From: Desulfitobacterium hafniense DCB-2 | Lineage (GTDB): Bacteria > Bacillota > Desulfitobacteriia > Desulfitobacteriales > Desulfitobacteriaceae | DNA: 64,000 nucleotides | Direction: 5' to 3' | Assembly (NCBI RefSeq): GCF_000021925.1 | Contig: NC_011830.1 | Span: forward strand, 3,135,001 to 3,199,000 | Part shown: in pieces, positions 45,080 to 53,513 of the stretch | How positions within the stretch are numbered: the first letter of the stretch is position 1 | How the letters are laid out: every line of letters begins with the position of its first letter | Position numbers and translations under genes: made by a program | The notes under the pieces: generated by a model | Database searches by the model: none | Told to the model about the DNA's origin: nothing | Seen by the model: the letters and a program-made list of their open reading frames with translations, nothing else

Positions 45080-46504
45080 TTAATCAAGACCAAATCTCTC
45101 CAGATATTTTGAATCGATTTTTCGTTTAATAAATTGACCGGCACCTTTTTCTCCTCTAAATTCACCGTTTTCTACAATGACTTTCCCCCGGGCGATCGTC
45201 ATAATAGGGTAACCCTTTACCTTGAAGCCTTCATGCAAGCAATAACTGATATTGTTGTGGAGAATATCCTTAGATAGAGTTACCTCCTGAGCCATATCCA
45301 CAATAACCAGATCCGCATCAGACCCAGGGGCGATGATACCTTTCTGTGGGTAGCAGCCATAGATCTTAGCAACATTGGTGCTGGTCAGGGCACAAACCTG
45401 GTTGATCGTCAGGCGTCCTTTCCCTGCTCCCTCAGAAAGAAGAATCGGCAAGCGAACCTCCAATCCGGACATGCCATTGACTACCTTGGTGAAATCCTGA
45501 ATATACTTGCCGTTTTCGTCTTTTTCAAGAAAGGCTGCTTTTTCATTAGTGTCAAACGTGCAGTCGTCAGAGCCGGTGACGGATATTGTACCATCCTGCA
45601 GCCCCTGCCATAAGTCTTCAGCATCCTGGGGCGTGCGCAGCGGAGGAGAGCATAGGTATAAATACCCCTCTTCCTTTTCATAATTATCATCGAACAAGGT
45701 AAGATAGTGGGGACCGGTCTCCACATAGATGGGAAATCCTGATTCATGGGCACGGCGGGCAACATCCAACGCTTCTTTATGGGTTGTATGGACCACCATA
45801 ACGGGGCAGTCCACATACTCCGCAAGTCTGCATGCCCGTTCAAAGGCTGCTGCTTCGCACTTCTGAGGCTTGGTCTTTGCGAAGTTAACCCAACTCAGAT
45901 CGCCGATTTTCTTTACTTTTTCGATGGCATCTTCCGCCATGGTATTGTCCTCACAGTGGAGCATGGGCAGACCGCCCACTTCCTTTGCTTTTTCAAAGAC
46001 TTTGAGCATGGTCTCCTCATCGATCATGACCCCTTCCTTTTTGTAGGTCATAAACATTTTAAAGGTCGGTACGCCGTACTCGGCCAGTTGGGGGATTTCT
46101 TCCACCAGCTCGGGAGGAGACTTGACAAACTTTCCGTGGACACTAAAGTCTATGGCAGATTCCTCCATCTCCGCCCTGCGTTCTTTGACAGCTTCCAAAA
46201 CGGATTTTCCCGGAAAAACATTGGCAAAATCCATAAACATGGTTACCCCGCCGAAAGCACCGCTGACGCTCTGTTGATAGAAGGTATTGGCGCCTAAACA
46301 TCCTTGAAAAGGGGCCATGCAGTGCATGTGGGCTTCGATCACACCAGGCATAACATACTTTCCTGTCGCATCAATGGTTCGAATTCCTTCAGCGGCTTCA
46401 TAAAACCCAAGACCGACAATTTTGTCATCTTTTATGGCTACATCACATATTGTGCTGGATGACGGGGAAACAACGGTTCCGTTCTTAATGATAAGATCGT
46501 ACAT
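45080..46504 (-). CDS. hyuA: Hydantoinase/dihydropyrimidinase
   Basis: A 474-residue cyclic amidohydrolase. Visible ligands: EAHMHC near residue 60 (HxH), FKMFMTYK near 148 (Lys to be carboxylated as metal bridge), HCEDN near 180, VHTTHKEA near 235, and GSDDCTFD near 315. The dihydropyrimidinase family opens hydantoin or dihydropyrimidine rings to N-carbamoyl acids. E. coli HyuA, a D-phenylhydantoinase of unknown physiological substrate, is the closest context match. The start is ATG with GGGAG 6 nt upstream. It follows the YgeY gene by 81 nt. Confidence 0.88.
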   Translation of the reverse strand: MYDLIIKNGTVVSPSSSTICDVAIKDDKIVGLGFYEAAEGIRTIDATGKYVMPGVIEAHMHCMAPFQGCLGANTFYQQSVSGAFGGVTMFMDFANVFPGKSVLEAVKERRAEMEESAIDFSVHGKFVKSPPELVEEIPQLAEYGVPTFKMFMTYKKEGVMIDEETMLKVFEKAKEVGGLPMLHCEDNTMAEDAIEKVKKIGDLSWVNFAKTKPQKCEAAAFERACRLAEYVDCPVMVVHTTHKEALDVARRAHESGFPIYVETGPHYLTLFDDNYEKEEGYLYLCSPPLRTPQDAEDLWQGLQDGTISVTGSDDCTFDTNEKAAFLEKDENGKYIQDFTKVVNGMSGLEVRLPILLSEGAGKGRLTINQVCALTSTNVAKIYGCYPQKGIIAPGSDADLVIVDMAQEVTLSKDILHNNISYCLHEGFKVKGYPIMTIARGKVIVENGEFRGEKGAGQFIKRKIDSKYLERFGLD

Positions 46505-46585
46505 AATTTTCTCCCTTCTCTTTGCGATGACGTTGGTTTAAGACACTTTTTCAAACCGTATAAAAGATTCGGCAAAATGCATTCA

Positions 46586-47773
46586 TCACATGTCAAGCAA
46601 GCCCTTACTGATGGACATATAGGCGCTGACAGCACCATACAGCTGTTCAAGCTCGATATACTCGTCGGTAATATGGGCCAGATGTTCCCATGAGGGACCT
46701 AAACCGATGGTGCGAATCTTTGCTTCCCCTGCATAATGGCTTCCGTTAGTGCAAAATTGCCAAGTAGAAATTTGCGAACTGAAGTTATTTTTTTGCAATT
46801 CCTGATAAGCCGCCTGCACAAAATCATCACCCTCGTTATACAGCCAGGCAGGGAAGAATCTTTCCCCTTCGATGACTGCCCCTGTATAACATTTTTCGGA
46901 ACCCCACGCATAGGAAACTTTCGCCTCCAGCTCAGGGTCATTTTCCTGCAGCTTCTTGATCAGATCCTGAATAGGAGCCAGCACGCTTTCTTTCGTTTCA
47001 TCGACAAGAGTGCGGCGATCATAGGTAGCCCGGCAGTATTGAGGTACTACCGACGCTCCGGGATAGGGGGATGACTTTATATCTGTCAACTCTAAAATTC
47101 CTTTGCCGAGCACAGGATGATTGTTGACCGGCAATCCTTTTATCCCTTCTATAATCTGCATCATCTTATAAACGGCGTTGACACCTTTTTCGGGATTGGA
47201 AGAATGAGCGGGGCGGCCAAAGGTTTCCACGACAATTTCGGCACGACCTCTCTGGCCAATCCGCAGATCCAGATGTGAAGGCTCACAAATAACCACAATA
47301 TCAGGTTGAACTATTTCGCTGATGGAGCGGGCGGCAACACCTTCGAAGCACTCTTCGTGACAGCTTCCCGCCACATATATTTCACCGGCAAAATCACGGT
47401 TGGTATCTTCGGCGAAAAAGGCCGCTGCACAACAGGCGGCAGATAAACCGCCTTTCATATCTGTGGCTCCCCGGCCATAAATACGGCCGTTCTCAATTTC
47501 TGCACCAAAAGGATCATGAGTCCAAACCTTTGGATCGGCAACAGGTACCTCGTCCATGTGGCCCTCATACAAGATTTTTTTGCCGGGTCTGTTACCTTTA
47601 ATGCAGCCAATGATGTTGCCGTACTTATCCTTTTTTATGGTGTCGAATTGATGCATGCGAAAAAACTTTTCCATAATGTCGACAACATCTTGTTCTTCTC
47701 CTGACATGGACTTTGCCCGCATCAGATCACTGCACAGCTCCACAACTTTCCCTTGTCTTTCCGAATTTAACAT
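46586..47773 (-). CDS. ygeY: M20-family peptidase/deacylase YgeY
   Basis: A 395-residue M20/ArgE/DapE-type amidohydrolase. Metal ligands: GHMDEVP near residue 72, RGATDMKGGL near 100, CHEECFEG near 138 (catalytic Glu-Glu), ICEPSHLD near 160, and EHLAHITDEY near 370. The protein matches the YgeY subfamily linked to purine/hydantoin and selenium-dependent hydroxylase loci. It probably cleaves an N-acyl or N-carbamoyl amide to free an amino acid. The start is ATG with AGGAGG about 11 nt upstream, 24 nt after ridA. Confidence 0.87.
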   Translation of the reverse strand: MLNSERQGKVVELCSDLMRAKSMSGEEQDVVDIMEKFFRMHQFDTIKKDKYGNIIGCIKGNRPGKKILYEGHMDEVPVADPKVWTHDPFGAEIENGRIYGRGATDMKGGLSAACCAAAFFAEDTNRDFAGEIYVAGSCHEECFEGVAARSISEIVQPDIVVICEPSHLDLRIGQRGRAEIVVETFGRPAHSSNPEKGVNAVYKMMQIIEGIKGLPVNNHPVLGKGILELTDIKSSPYPGASVVPQYCRATYDRRTLVDETKESVLAPIQDLIKKLQENDPELEAKVSYAWGSEKCYTGAVIEGERFFPAWLYNEGDDFVQAAYQELQKNNFSSQISTWQFCTNGSHYAGEAKIRTIGLGPSWEHLAHITDEYIELEQLYGAVSAYMSISKGLLDM

Positions 47774-47797
47774 AAAATCTATTTCCTCCTTTTCACT

Positions 47798-48166
47798 TTA
47801 TAATTCAGCAATCGCTTCAATCTCACAAAGAACGCCTTTCGGCAGAGCTCTCACTGCCACACAGCTGCGGGCTGGTTTAGAAACAAAATAGCGGGCATAG
47901 ACCTCGTTAAAGGCCGCGAAATCATTCATGTCCGTTAAAAAACAGGTGGTTTTTATAACCTTTGAAAAGTCTGAATCAGCTGCTTCCAAAATAGCTCCCA
48001 CGTTTTTACAGCTTTGCTCTGCTTGTCCGGCAATGCCCGCGGCAACATCACCAGAGGTAGGATCGACAGGAATCTGCCCGGAAGTATAGACAAGATCACC
48101 ACTGATAAATCCTTGGGAATAGGGACCGATGGCACCCGGTGCTTTTGCTGTTCTGATTTCCTTCAT
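47798..48166 (-). CDS. ridA: RidA family enamine/imine deaminase
   Basis: A 122-residue RidA/YjgF/UK114 protein. Hallmarks: PGAIGPYSQG near residue 10, VYTSGQIPVDP near 28, and a Cys followed by VAVRALPKGVLCEIEAIA with the substrate-binding Arg near residue 103. RidA hydrolyses 2-aminoacrylate and related enamines to ketoacids and ammonia. That is the intermediate released by diaminopropionate ammonia-lyase, whose gene lies 23 nt upstream, so the two should act in sequence. The start is ATG at 48166 with AAGGAGA 7 nt upstream; a longer frame to 48220 overlaps the upstream gene. Confidence 0.92.
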   Translation of the reverse strand: MKEIRTAKAPGAIGPYSQGFISGDLVYTSGQIPVDPTSGDVAAGIAGQAEQSCKNVGAILEAADSDFSKVIKTTCFLTDMNDFAAFNEVYARYFVSKPARSCVAVRALPKGVLCEIEAIAEL

Positions 48167-48189
48167 TATCAAATCTCCTTTATCACTGA

Positions 48190-49392
48190 TTACTTGCAGC
48201 TGGGATATTTTCCATCCCAAACAATGGCCTGATAATTTTCCTGATCCGTATCTCCTTCGGTACTGAAGAAGAGAACCCGCGAGTTTTCGTTCAACTGAAG
48301 CTGATCTTTTATCTCCTTATACAGCGGATTCGTCATGATCTCTGCCACACAGCCAAATGGAGCCGCACCGCTTTCACCTGAAATGACTCTCTCGTCTCCT
48401 TGAACAGGATTGCCAAGGATGCGCATTCCCTTTGCTGCGACGTAATCAGGGCAAGATATAAAATGATCTGCATAGTCTTTCAGAACTTCCCAGGCAATGC
48501 TGCACGGCTCTCCGCAGGCGAGTCCGGCCATGATGGTGTTCATCTCTCCCGTGACAAAATGCCGCTCCCCATCATCTGCCTGGGCAGTAAGATACAGGCA
48601 GTCTGCCTTATTGGGCTCAACAATGGCGATGATCGGGCGTTCTTCACCATACAGTGAAGCGAAGAAACCAGTGACCGCTCCAGCCATAGAACCGACCCCA
48701 GCCTGCAAGAAGATGTGGGTTGGTTTTTCCTTTAATTGACCATAAACCTCATAGCCCAAGGTGCCGTATCCTTGCATGATCCAACGGGGAATATCTTCAT
48801 AGCCTTGCCAGGCCGTATCCTGTACCATAATCCAGCCATTTTCTTCTGCTTTGCGGTTAGCCAAACGGACGGCTTCATCATAATTCAGCTCAGTAATGGA
48901 TGCCTCAGCTCCCTCAGCCCGGATATTCTCCAGCCGCTCAGGCGCACTCCCCTTTGGCATATAGACGACAGAACGCTGCTTAAGCTGGTTCGCTGTCCAG
49001 GCGACACCACGGCCATGATTTCCATCAGTCGCCGTTACAAAGGTCAGTTCACCAAGCTTGCTGCGAACTTCCTCTGAAACCATCTTCTCGTAAGGAAGAT
49101 CTCGAATATCGGTACCCAGCTTTGAAGCAATATAGTTGCCGATTGCATAGCTCCCCCCCAAAACCTTGAAGGCATTGAGTCCGAAACGATACGATTCATC
49201 CTTGACATAGACGGTGCCAAGCCCCAGGGCTTGAGCCGTGTTTTTCAATTCCCGCAGCGGCGTTTTTTGGTAAATGGGAAAGCTGACATGAAAGCTATGG
49301 ACCTTTTCAGCTTCCTCCAAATTCAAAAATGTCAGATCGCTTGCCTTTTGTTTATCACGCTGAAATGAAATAATTTTAATCTCTTCTTTCAC
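48190..49392 (-). CDS. ygeX: 2,3-diaminopropionate ammonia-lyase
   Basis: A 400-residue fold-type II PLP enzyme, the length of E. coli YgeX (DpaL). The PLP Lys lies in RFGLNAFKVLGGSYA near residue 70, the phosphate/substrate loop in TATDGNHGRGVAW near 115, and the C-terminal half has the GESGAAPFG loop near 330. The enzyme converts D- and L-2,3-diaminopropionate to pyruvate and two ammonia. I start at the GTG at 49392 because AAAGGAGG sits 7 nt upstream; an ATG at 49410 would lie inside that site. It is the first gene after the sigma-54 promoter. Confidence 0.9.
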   Translation of the reverse strand: MKEEIKIISFQRDKQKASDLTFLNLEEAEKVHSFHVSFPIYQKTPLRELKNTAQALGLGTVYVKDESYRFGLNAFKVLGGSYAIGNYIASKLGTDIRDLPYEKMVSEEVRSKLGELTFVTATDGNHGRGVAWTANQLKQRSVVYMPKGSAPERLENIRAEGAEASITELNYDEAVRLANRKAEENGWIMVQDTAWQGYEDIPRWIMQGYGTLGYEVYGQLKEKPTHIFLQAGVGSMAGAVTGFFASLYGEERPIIAIVEPNKADCLYLTAQADDGERHFVTGEMNTIMAGLACGEPCSIAWEVLKDYADHFISCPDYVAAKGMRILGNPVQGDERVISGESGAAPFGCVAEIMTNPLYKEIKDQLQLNENSRVLFFSTEGDTDQENYQAIVWDGKYPSCK

Positions 49393-49455
49393 CAGAGATC
49401 CTCCTTTCATATGACCACTTAGGGTCAGTCTTTAAATATTAACCACAACAATACA

Positions 49456-49474
49456 ATTGCAATTTTCGTGCCAA
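49456..49474 (-). promoter_or_regulatory. Sigma-54 (-24/-12) promoter of the ygeX operon
   Basis: TTGGCACGAAAATTGCAAT matches the sigma-54 consensus TTGGCACG-N4-TTGCA with GG and GC separated by exactly 10 nt. It lies about 64 nt upstream of the ygeX start and is oriented toward it. The adjacent regulator is a sigma-54 activator, which makes this the strongest regulatory call in the window. Confidence 0.9.
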
Positions 49475-49500
49475 TCACATTATTGTCTTGAATCATTAAT

Positions 49501-49534
49501 AAAAAAATGCAACATATCAGAAATGTTGCATTTT
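49501..49534 (-). terminator. Terminator of the sigma-54 activator gene
   Basis: A perfect 12-bp AT-rich stem (AAAATGCAACAT and its complement) with a 7-nt loop is followed by U residues on the minus strand. It lies about 100 nt after the regulator stop and just upstream of the ygeX promoter, so it separates the two transcripts. Confidence 0.75.
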
Positions 49535-49592
49535 ACTCAATATTTTTGAACAAATTTATCTAGGCTCAATTCAGCATACACACTTTCCATTA

Positions 49593-49647
49593 TTCTCATT
49601 TCAATAATTTTCTCAATGTGAGAATAACAGAATTATCAATTTGAGAA
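49593..49647. promoter_or_regulatory. Cluster of TTCTCA/TGAGAA half-sites, likely enhancer
   Basis: Four copies of TTCTCA or its complement TGAGAA lie at 49593-49598, 49610-49615, 49619-49624 and 49642-49647. The middle two form an inverted pair 3 nt apart. They are 120-175 bp upstream of the sigma-54 promoter, the usual range for an activator binding site. The last site falls in the end of the regulator gene itself. Confidence 0.6.
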
Positions 49648-51408
49648 TTGTTCTAGTTTACGATATAAAGTTGCAAGACTAATACCGAGACTTTTCGCCG
49701 CCTCTTTTTTCCCTTGAGTATTCATACCGTGAAGACGCAGAGCTTTTGCTATTTCTCGTTGTTCAACCTCCTGCAGGGGTATTACCTTTTCCTCAGAACC
49801 GTGCTTTTTTTCTTTTTCATAAGAGCTATCCGCCTGAATTATGACAGTATGTTCATTAACCAAAAAATCCTTGGGTAATGTTTCTAACCCCAGAACATCC
49901 TGATCATTGCACATATTCACCATATATTCCACTGTGTTTTCCAATTCCCGAACATTGCCGTACCATGGATACTCCAGCAAGGCGCGCATCGCTGCCGGTG
50001 AAATTTCACGCTCCGGCTTGCCAAGCCTTACCGCATACCGTTGGGCAAATAAGTTGGCAAGAACGGGAATATCCTCAAGACGGTGGCGAAGGGGCAGAAT
50101 CTTCACAGGAATCACGTTCAGTCTATAATACAGATCTTCGCGGAATTTGCCATTGGCAATCATGGTTCGGATATCTTTATTTGTAGCGGCAATGACACGC
50201 ACATCGATGGAAATCAAGTGATTGGAACCGATACGGGTGATTTTACGTTCCTGAAGAACACGTAGAAGCTTGGCCTGCAAATACAGGGGCATATCGCCGA
50301 TCTCATCCAGAAAGATGATCCCCTGATTAGCCAGTTCAAATTTTCCTACCCGGCCGTTAGGATCGGCTCCTGTAAAAGCCCCTTTTACATAACCGAATAA
50401 TTCAGCTTCCAGCAGACTCTCAGGAATAGCCGCACAATTCACCGCTACAAATTGCTGTTCTTTACGATCACCGGCACGCCAAATAGCGGTAGCCACAACC
50501 TCCTTGCCGGTACCGCTTTCTCCAGTGATAAGCACTGTTGAAGTGCTGTTCGCTATTTTTCCAATTTGGGTACGAAGGGCTATCGTCTCTTGACTATTGC
50601 CTACAACTATACCTTCACTCACCGCAGCAGTCATGGCGTACAATTTTTTATTCAGATCACGGGTTGGGGTAAACGATAGAAGCTCGGCATAAGAGTCATC
50701 CGCTTTGAGCAAAGAATTAATTTGGCCAAGAATACGAAATGTCTTTGCTCCGACATTCAACATATATTCTGTCTTCCCGTTAAGCTTATCCCCGGTTGGA
50801 GACAACATAATCCGCATACCTTCGAGAGTGTTCAACATCAGCTGCTGCTTGGCGGCCCGATTGGCCATGGTGATGGTATGCTTGCGGCTGACAATGAGAA
50901 CCCCTTCTTCCATATTATTAATAGCAAAAGCAAGCGTTGACAGCATTGACTCCTTTTCCTTGCGATCGATCTGTTCGATCGCTTTAGCCGCAATAAAATT
51001 AGCGATCTGCTCAATCAACCCAAGATATGTCTCTTCATCCGCCAGGATCGCATTGCGTTGCTGGGCATTGGAACCCACCAATCCGATCACACCTATAATT
51101 TGATCACTGGCCCAGATCGGCATAGCAATCTCTATTTCTTCAGCACAGCTGTCCCGCTTGGGACAATTGTTACAGATCAATTCATGACCTGGAGAGTAAA
51201 TAACCTGAAGCCGGCCTTCTTTTATAACATGACTATAGGCATATCCCTCTGCGGACATATCCTCGTTTACATGATCAGCAAACATACCGGTACCGGCTAC
51301 CCGAAATAATTCCGTATCCACAACCTCTACGTCCACTCTTGATATCTTTGCCATAATCTCTGTATATTTTTTGACTGTCTCTTGGATTTCGAGTAAAACA
51401 CTTGCCAT
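49636..51408 (-). CDS. Sigma-54-dependent activator (YgeV-like)
   Basis: A 590-residue enhancer-binding protein. An N-terminal sensory region of about 160 residues carries a Cys cluster CNNCPKRDSC near 77-86, followed by a PAS-like region near 165-255. The AAA+ domain has Walker A GESGTGKE near 297, an intact GAFTGA loop near 341 (YVKGAFTGADPNG), and Walker B IIFLDEIG near 365. A Fis-type helix-turn-helix ends the protein (SLGISLATLYRKL). Length and neighbourhood match E. coli YgeV. It should activate the ygeX operon promoter. The start is ATG with GGAGGA 5 nt upstream. The cysteine cluster might bind metal or sense redox state; that is inference. Confidence 0.92.
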   Translation of the reverse strand: MASVLLEIQETVKKYTEIMAKISRVDVEVVDTELFRVAGTGMFADHVNEDMSAEGYAYSHVIKEGRLQVIYSPGHELICNNCPKRDSCAEEIEIAMPIWASDQIIGVIGLVGSNAQQRNAILADEETYLGLIEQIANFIAAKAIEQIDRKEKESMLSTLAFAINNMEEGVLIVSRKHTITMANRAAKQQLMLNTLEGMRIMLSPTGDKLNGKTEYMLNVGAKTFRILGQINSLLKADDSYAELLSFTPTRDLNKKLYAMTAAVSEGIVVGNSQETIALRTQIGKIANSTSTVLITGESGTGKEVVATAIWRAGDRKEQQFVAVNCAAIPESLLEAELFGYVKGAFTGADPNGRVGKFELANQGIIFLDEIGDMPLYLQAKLLRVLQERKITRIGSNHLISIDVRVIAATNKDIRTMIANGKFREDLYYRLNVIPVKILPLRHRLEDIPVLANLFAQRYAVRLGKPEREISPAAMRALLEYPWYGNVRELENTVEYMVNMCNDQDVLGLETLPKDFLVNEHTVIIQADSSYEKEKKHGSEEKVIPLQEVEQREIAKALRLHGMNTQGKKEAAKSLGISLATLYRKLEQFSN

Positions 51409-51498
51409 TTCATTCCTCCGGCGTCAGTATAATTTCATTGAATTATTATCCAGGCTGAATGTCGGGAATCCATGCAAAGCTTTTCCCATGACAAAATC

Positions 51499-51532
51499 GC
51501 TCCACATCTGCAGTATACTGCAGATGTGGAGC
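51499..51532. repeat. 34-bp perfect palindrome
   Basis: The sequence reads the same on both strands for 34 bp, with half-sites around GCTCCACATCTGCAG and a TATA centre. It lies 90 bp upstream of the sigma-54 activator start, between it and the divergent small membrane gene. It has no U tract, so it is more like an operator or a cruciform than a terminator. Confidence 0.8.
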
Positions 51533-51727
51533 CAACACAACCTGTCTTCTCAATTAGTCCTCTCACTTAAAAGAGCTGAAATTATATTCAATGAGTCTTT
51601 CAAGAGTATTGATCGAAGGACGTTCCTGCACTCTTTCCCGCACAAAACTCTGCGACAGGATTACAGCCTTCATATGTTACGGTTCTTGGCTCTATGACAT
51701 ATCTTAATAAATAGGGAAGTGATGATT

Positions 51728-52123
51728 ATGGCAAATGAAAATGTTGATTTAACCCTAACCTATGAAGAAAGAGCAGGGGATTTACTCTTTCTTCTCGGCA
51801 CGATCTTGGCTTTTATATCGAACTATCAAGAAGAACAAGCACTTCTCACCGAGAACGTTTCAATGGTTAAACCAAAAGATATTGATTCTGCCATGTCCAT
51901 CACAGCTGCAAGCTGGCTTTTCTTTCTCGCCAGCATCCTTTTCACCCATGTGGCGATTGTCCGCTTAGAAGAACTGGGATCAACCGCCAACTTAAAAACC
52001 TCTCTTGTGTTGACCAGAGGCACAAAACTCGCCGTAATCGGTAATTTACTAAAGAGTGCTGGTTTTGGCATAGCAGCGATTGCTTACCAGCTTAAACTAT
52101 TCTATTACAAATACGAATTTTAA
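51728..52123 (+). CDS. Small membrane protein, unknown function
   Basis: A 131-residue protein with three hydrophobic segments (about 20-35, 60-85 and 105-125 of the product). I do not recognise the family. Several starts are in frame: GTG 51719, ATG 51722, ATG 51728. I choose the last because GGGA is about 10 nt upstream. The gene stands alone between the sigma-54 activator and the amidase terminator and has no visible partner. Confidence 0.6.
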   Translation: MANENVDLTLTYEERAGDLLFLLGTILAFISNYQEEQALLTENVSMVKPKDIDSAMSITAASWLFFLASILFTHVAIVRLEELGSTANLKTSLVLTRGTKLAVIGNLLKSAGFGIAAIAYQLKLFYYKYEF

Positions 52124-52179
52124 GGGGCTATTCATGAACTAATCGTGTATCTGCTTCTTCAATTTGCTTTTCAATAAGT

Positions 52180-52234
52180 AAAAAACGGATAGTGAATCCG
52201 GTGTTCAACTACATCACCAGAAACACTATCCGCT
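52180..52234 (-). terminator. Terminator of the amidase gene
   Basis: A nested hairpin has outer arms CGGATAGTG / CACTATCCG and inner arms CTGGTG / CACCGG. Six U residues follow on the minus strand. It begins about 20 nt after the amidase stop. Confidence 0.75.
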
Positions 52235-52252
52235 TAGAAAAATGGCTCTGCT

Positions 52253-52981
52253 TCATTTCAGAACCGCTCTTGCCGTTTCGGTACGATTCGCTCCGGCATA
52301 GTAGCTATTCCCACTATCATTTGTCCCTTGTACCCCAACCCAGTGCTTCTGGGCAGCTTGATACTTGTTTGAGCTGTTTTTATGAACCATCGGGCATCCC
52401 AGCTTCTGGCTCAAGATAAGGGCTGCTCCCACATCCCCATCAGCATAGATAACAAGATTATCCACCATATCCTCCTCTCCTTTCAAATCCTTAGATTTTA
52501 AATCTTTAAACAGTTGCTCCCAGGGAAACTTCGCTCCTGGATCGTTCGGCCGATTTACACTGTCTGTGCGATAATGACCGATGATGTGGTCACTGTCCGG
52601 TTTAATTGCCGGAAACTTGGCCAGGAGCTGACCGTGAAGCCATAACGTAGACTGATACTGAGCATCGGTTAGCCCCTCCCCTTCTAAAGCCTCATGCTCA
52701 ATGCCAATAGTATACAGGTTCGGATTTTTTCCATTATACAACTTCCAGTTCGGTTTATTGACAAGGCCGGCGTGCCACGCAGTATCCTCGTCTTTGACAA
52801 GCTGCAGGATTCGTCCATCCTTGAGTACGAGATAGTGACTGCTTGCCTGGGAGGCAGGATTCTGCATCCATGAGAGGCACCCCGGATATCGTCCTGCTGT
52901 GATGTGATTTATGATGGCAAAGACTTGATTACCACTTCTCCCCTGACGATAGTTCGGTGTGCCCACCCATTCGATTTTCAT
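52253..52981 (-). CDS. N-acetylmuramoyl-L-alanine amidase (phage-type lysin)
   Basis: A 242-residue protein. Residues about 20-160 form an Amidase_2 domain: the zinc ligands are in NHITAG near residue 26 and HIIGHYRTD near 130, with TIGIEHEA near 92 between them. It cleaves the bond between muramic acid and L-alanine in peptidoglycan. The C-terminal part (about 170-242) has NLVIYADGDVGAALILSQK and GANRTETARAVL, which resemble half a cell-wall-binding repeat of the CWB2 type; no signal peptide is present. That is typical of a phage endolysin exported through a holin. The start is ATG with AAAGGAGAG upstream, 2 nt after the holin-like gene stop. Confidence 0.85.
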   Translation of the reverse strand: MKIEWVGTPNYRQGRSGNQVFAIINHITAGRYPGCLSWMQNPASQASSHYLVLKDGRILQLVKDEDTAWHAGLVNKPNWKLYNGKNPNLYTIGIEHEALEGEGLTDAQYQSTLWLHGQLLAKFPAIKPDSDHIIGHYRTDSVNRPNDPGAKFPWEQLFKDLKSKDLKGEEDMVDNLVIYADGDVGAALILSQKLGCPMVHKNSSNKYQAAQKHWVGVQGTNDSGNSYYAGANRTETARAVLK

Positions 52982-52983
52982 GC

Positions 52984-53280
52984 TTACTCTCCTTTCTGCT
53001 CAAGGCGATCAATCCTCTTATGAGCCTGTTTAGATGACTCCTCAACCCGGGTAAGACGTTCACCCATGGTATCCATGCGCTGCCCCTGGGCACGCTGCTC
53101 TATGCGGATATCATCTACCCCGCGCTTAAGGTACTCCATGTCGGTACGGATGGCTGTGTTGATTTCAGCGTCTATTCTGACTTCTCTTTTCGCTTCCTTT
53201 GCCCTTGCCGACCACCCTAAGATAATTCCGGACAGAGCTGCTACAATCCCAATGAGGGCTGTTATAATTGTAAAATCCAA
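52984..53280 (-). CDS. XhlA/holin-like phage membrane protein
   Basis: A 98-residue protein with one N-terminal hydrophobic segment (about residues 4-24) followed by a long charged coiled-coil region to the end. The layout matches XhlA-type proteins of PBSX-like phages, which work with a lysin during host lysis. The start is TTG with AGAGGTG 7 nt upstream. The stop lies 2 nt before the amidase ATG, so the two are a lysis module. No capsid, tail or integrase gene is near, so this looks like a prophage remnant. Confidence 0.7.
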   Translation of the reverse strand: MDFTIITALIGIVAALSGIILGWSARAKEAKREVRIDAEINTAIRTDMEYLKRGVDDIRIEQRAQGQRMDTMGERLTRVEESSKQAHKRIDRLEQKGE

Positions 53281-53513
53281 ATGCTATCACCTCTCGCTAT
53301 ACTATATTTATATAGACATGTCGTTATAATGGTGACTGACCCACTCCCCAGCTACCCCACTTCCCGCAAATTTCCGGCATAGGATTTTGGGCACAAAAAC
53401 AGAGTGTGCCCTGATAAATGCCCACTTTTCGGCATCATTAAGCCAAAGCAGGAAATAAAATTTTTCCCTCGAATACTTGAACATTGCAATTCAGAAAGGA
53501 GATATTAAACATT

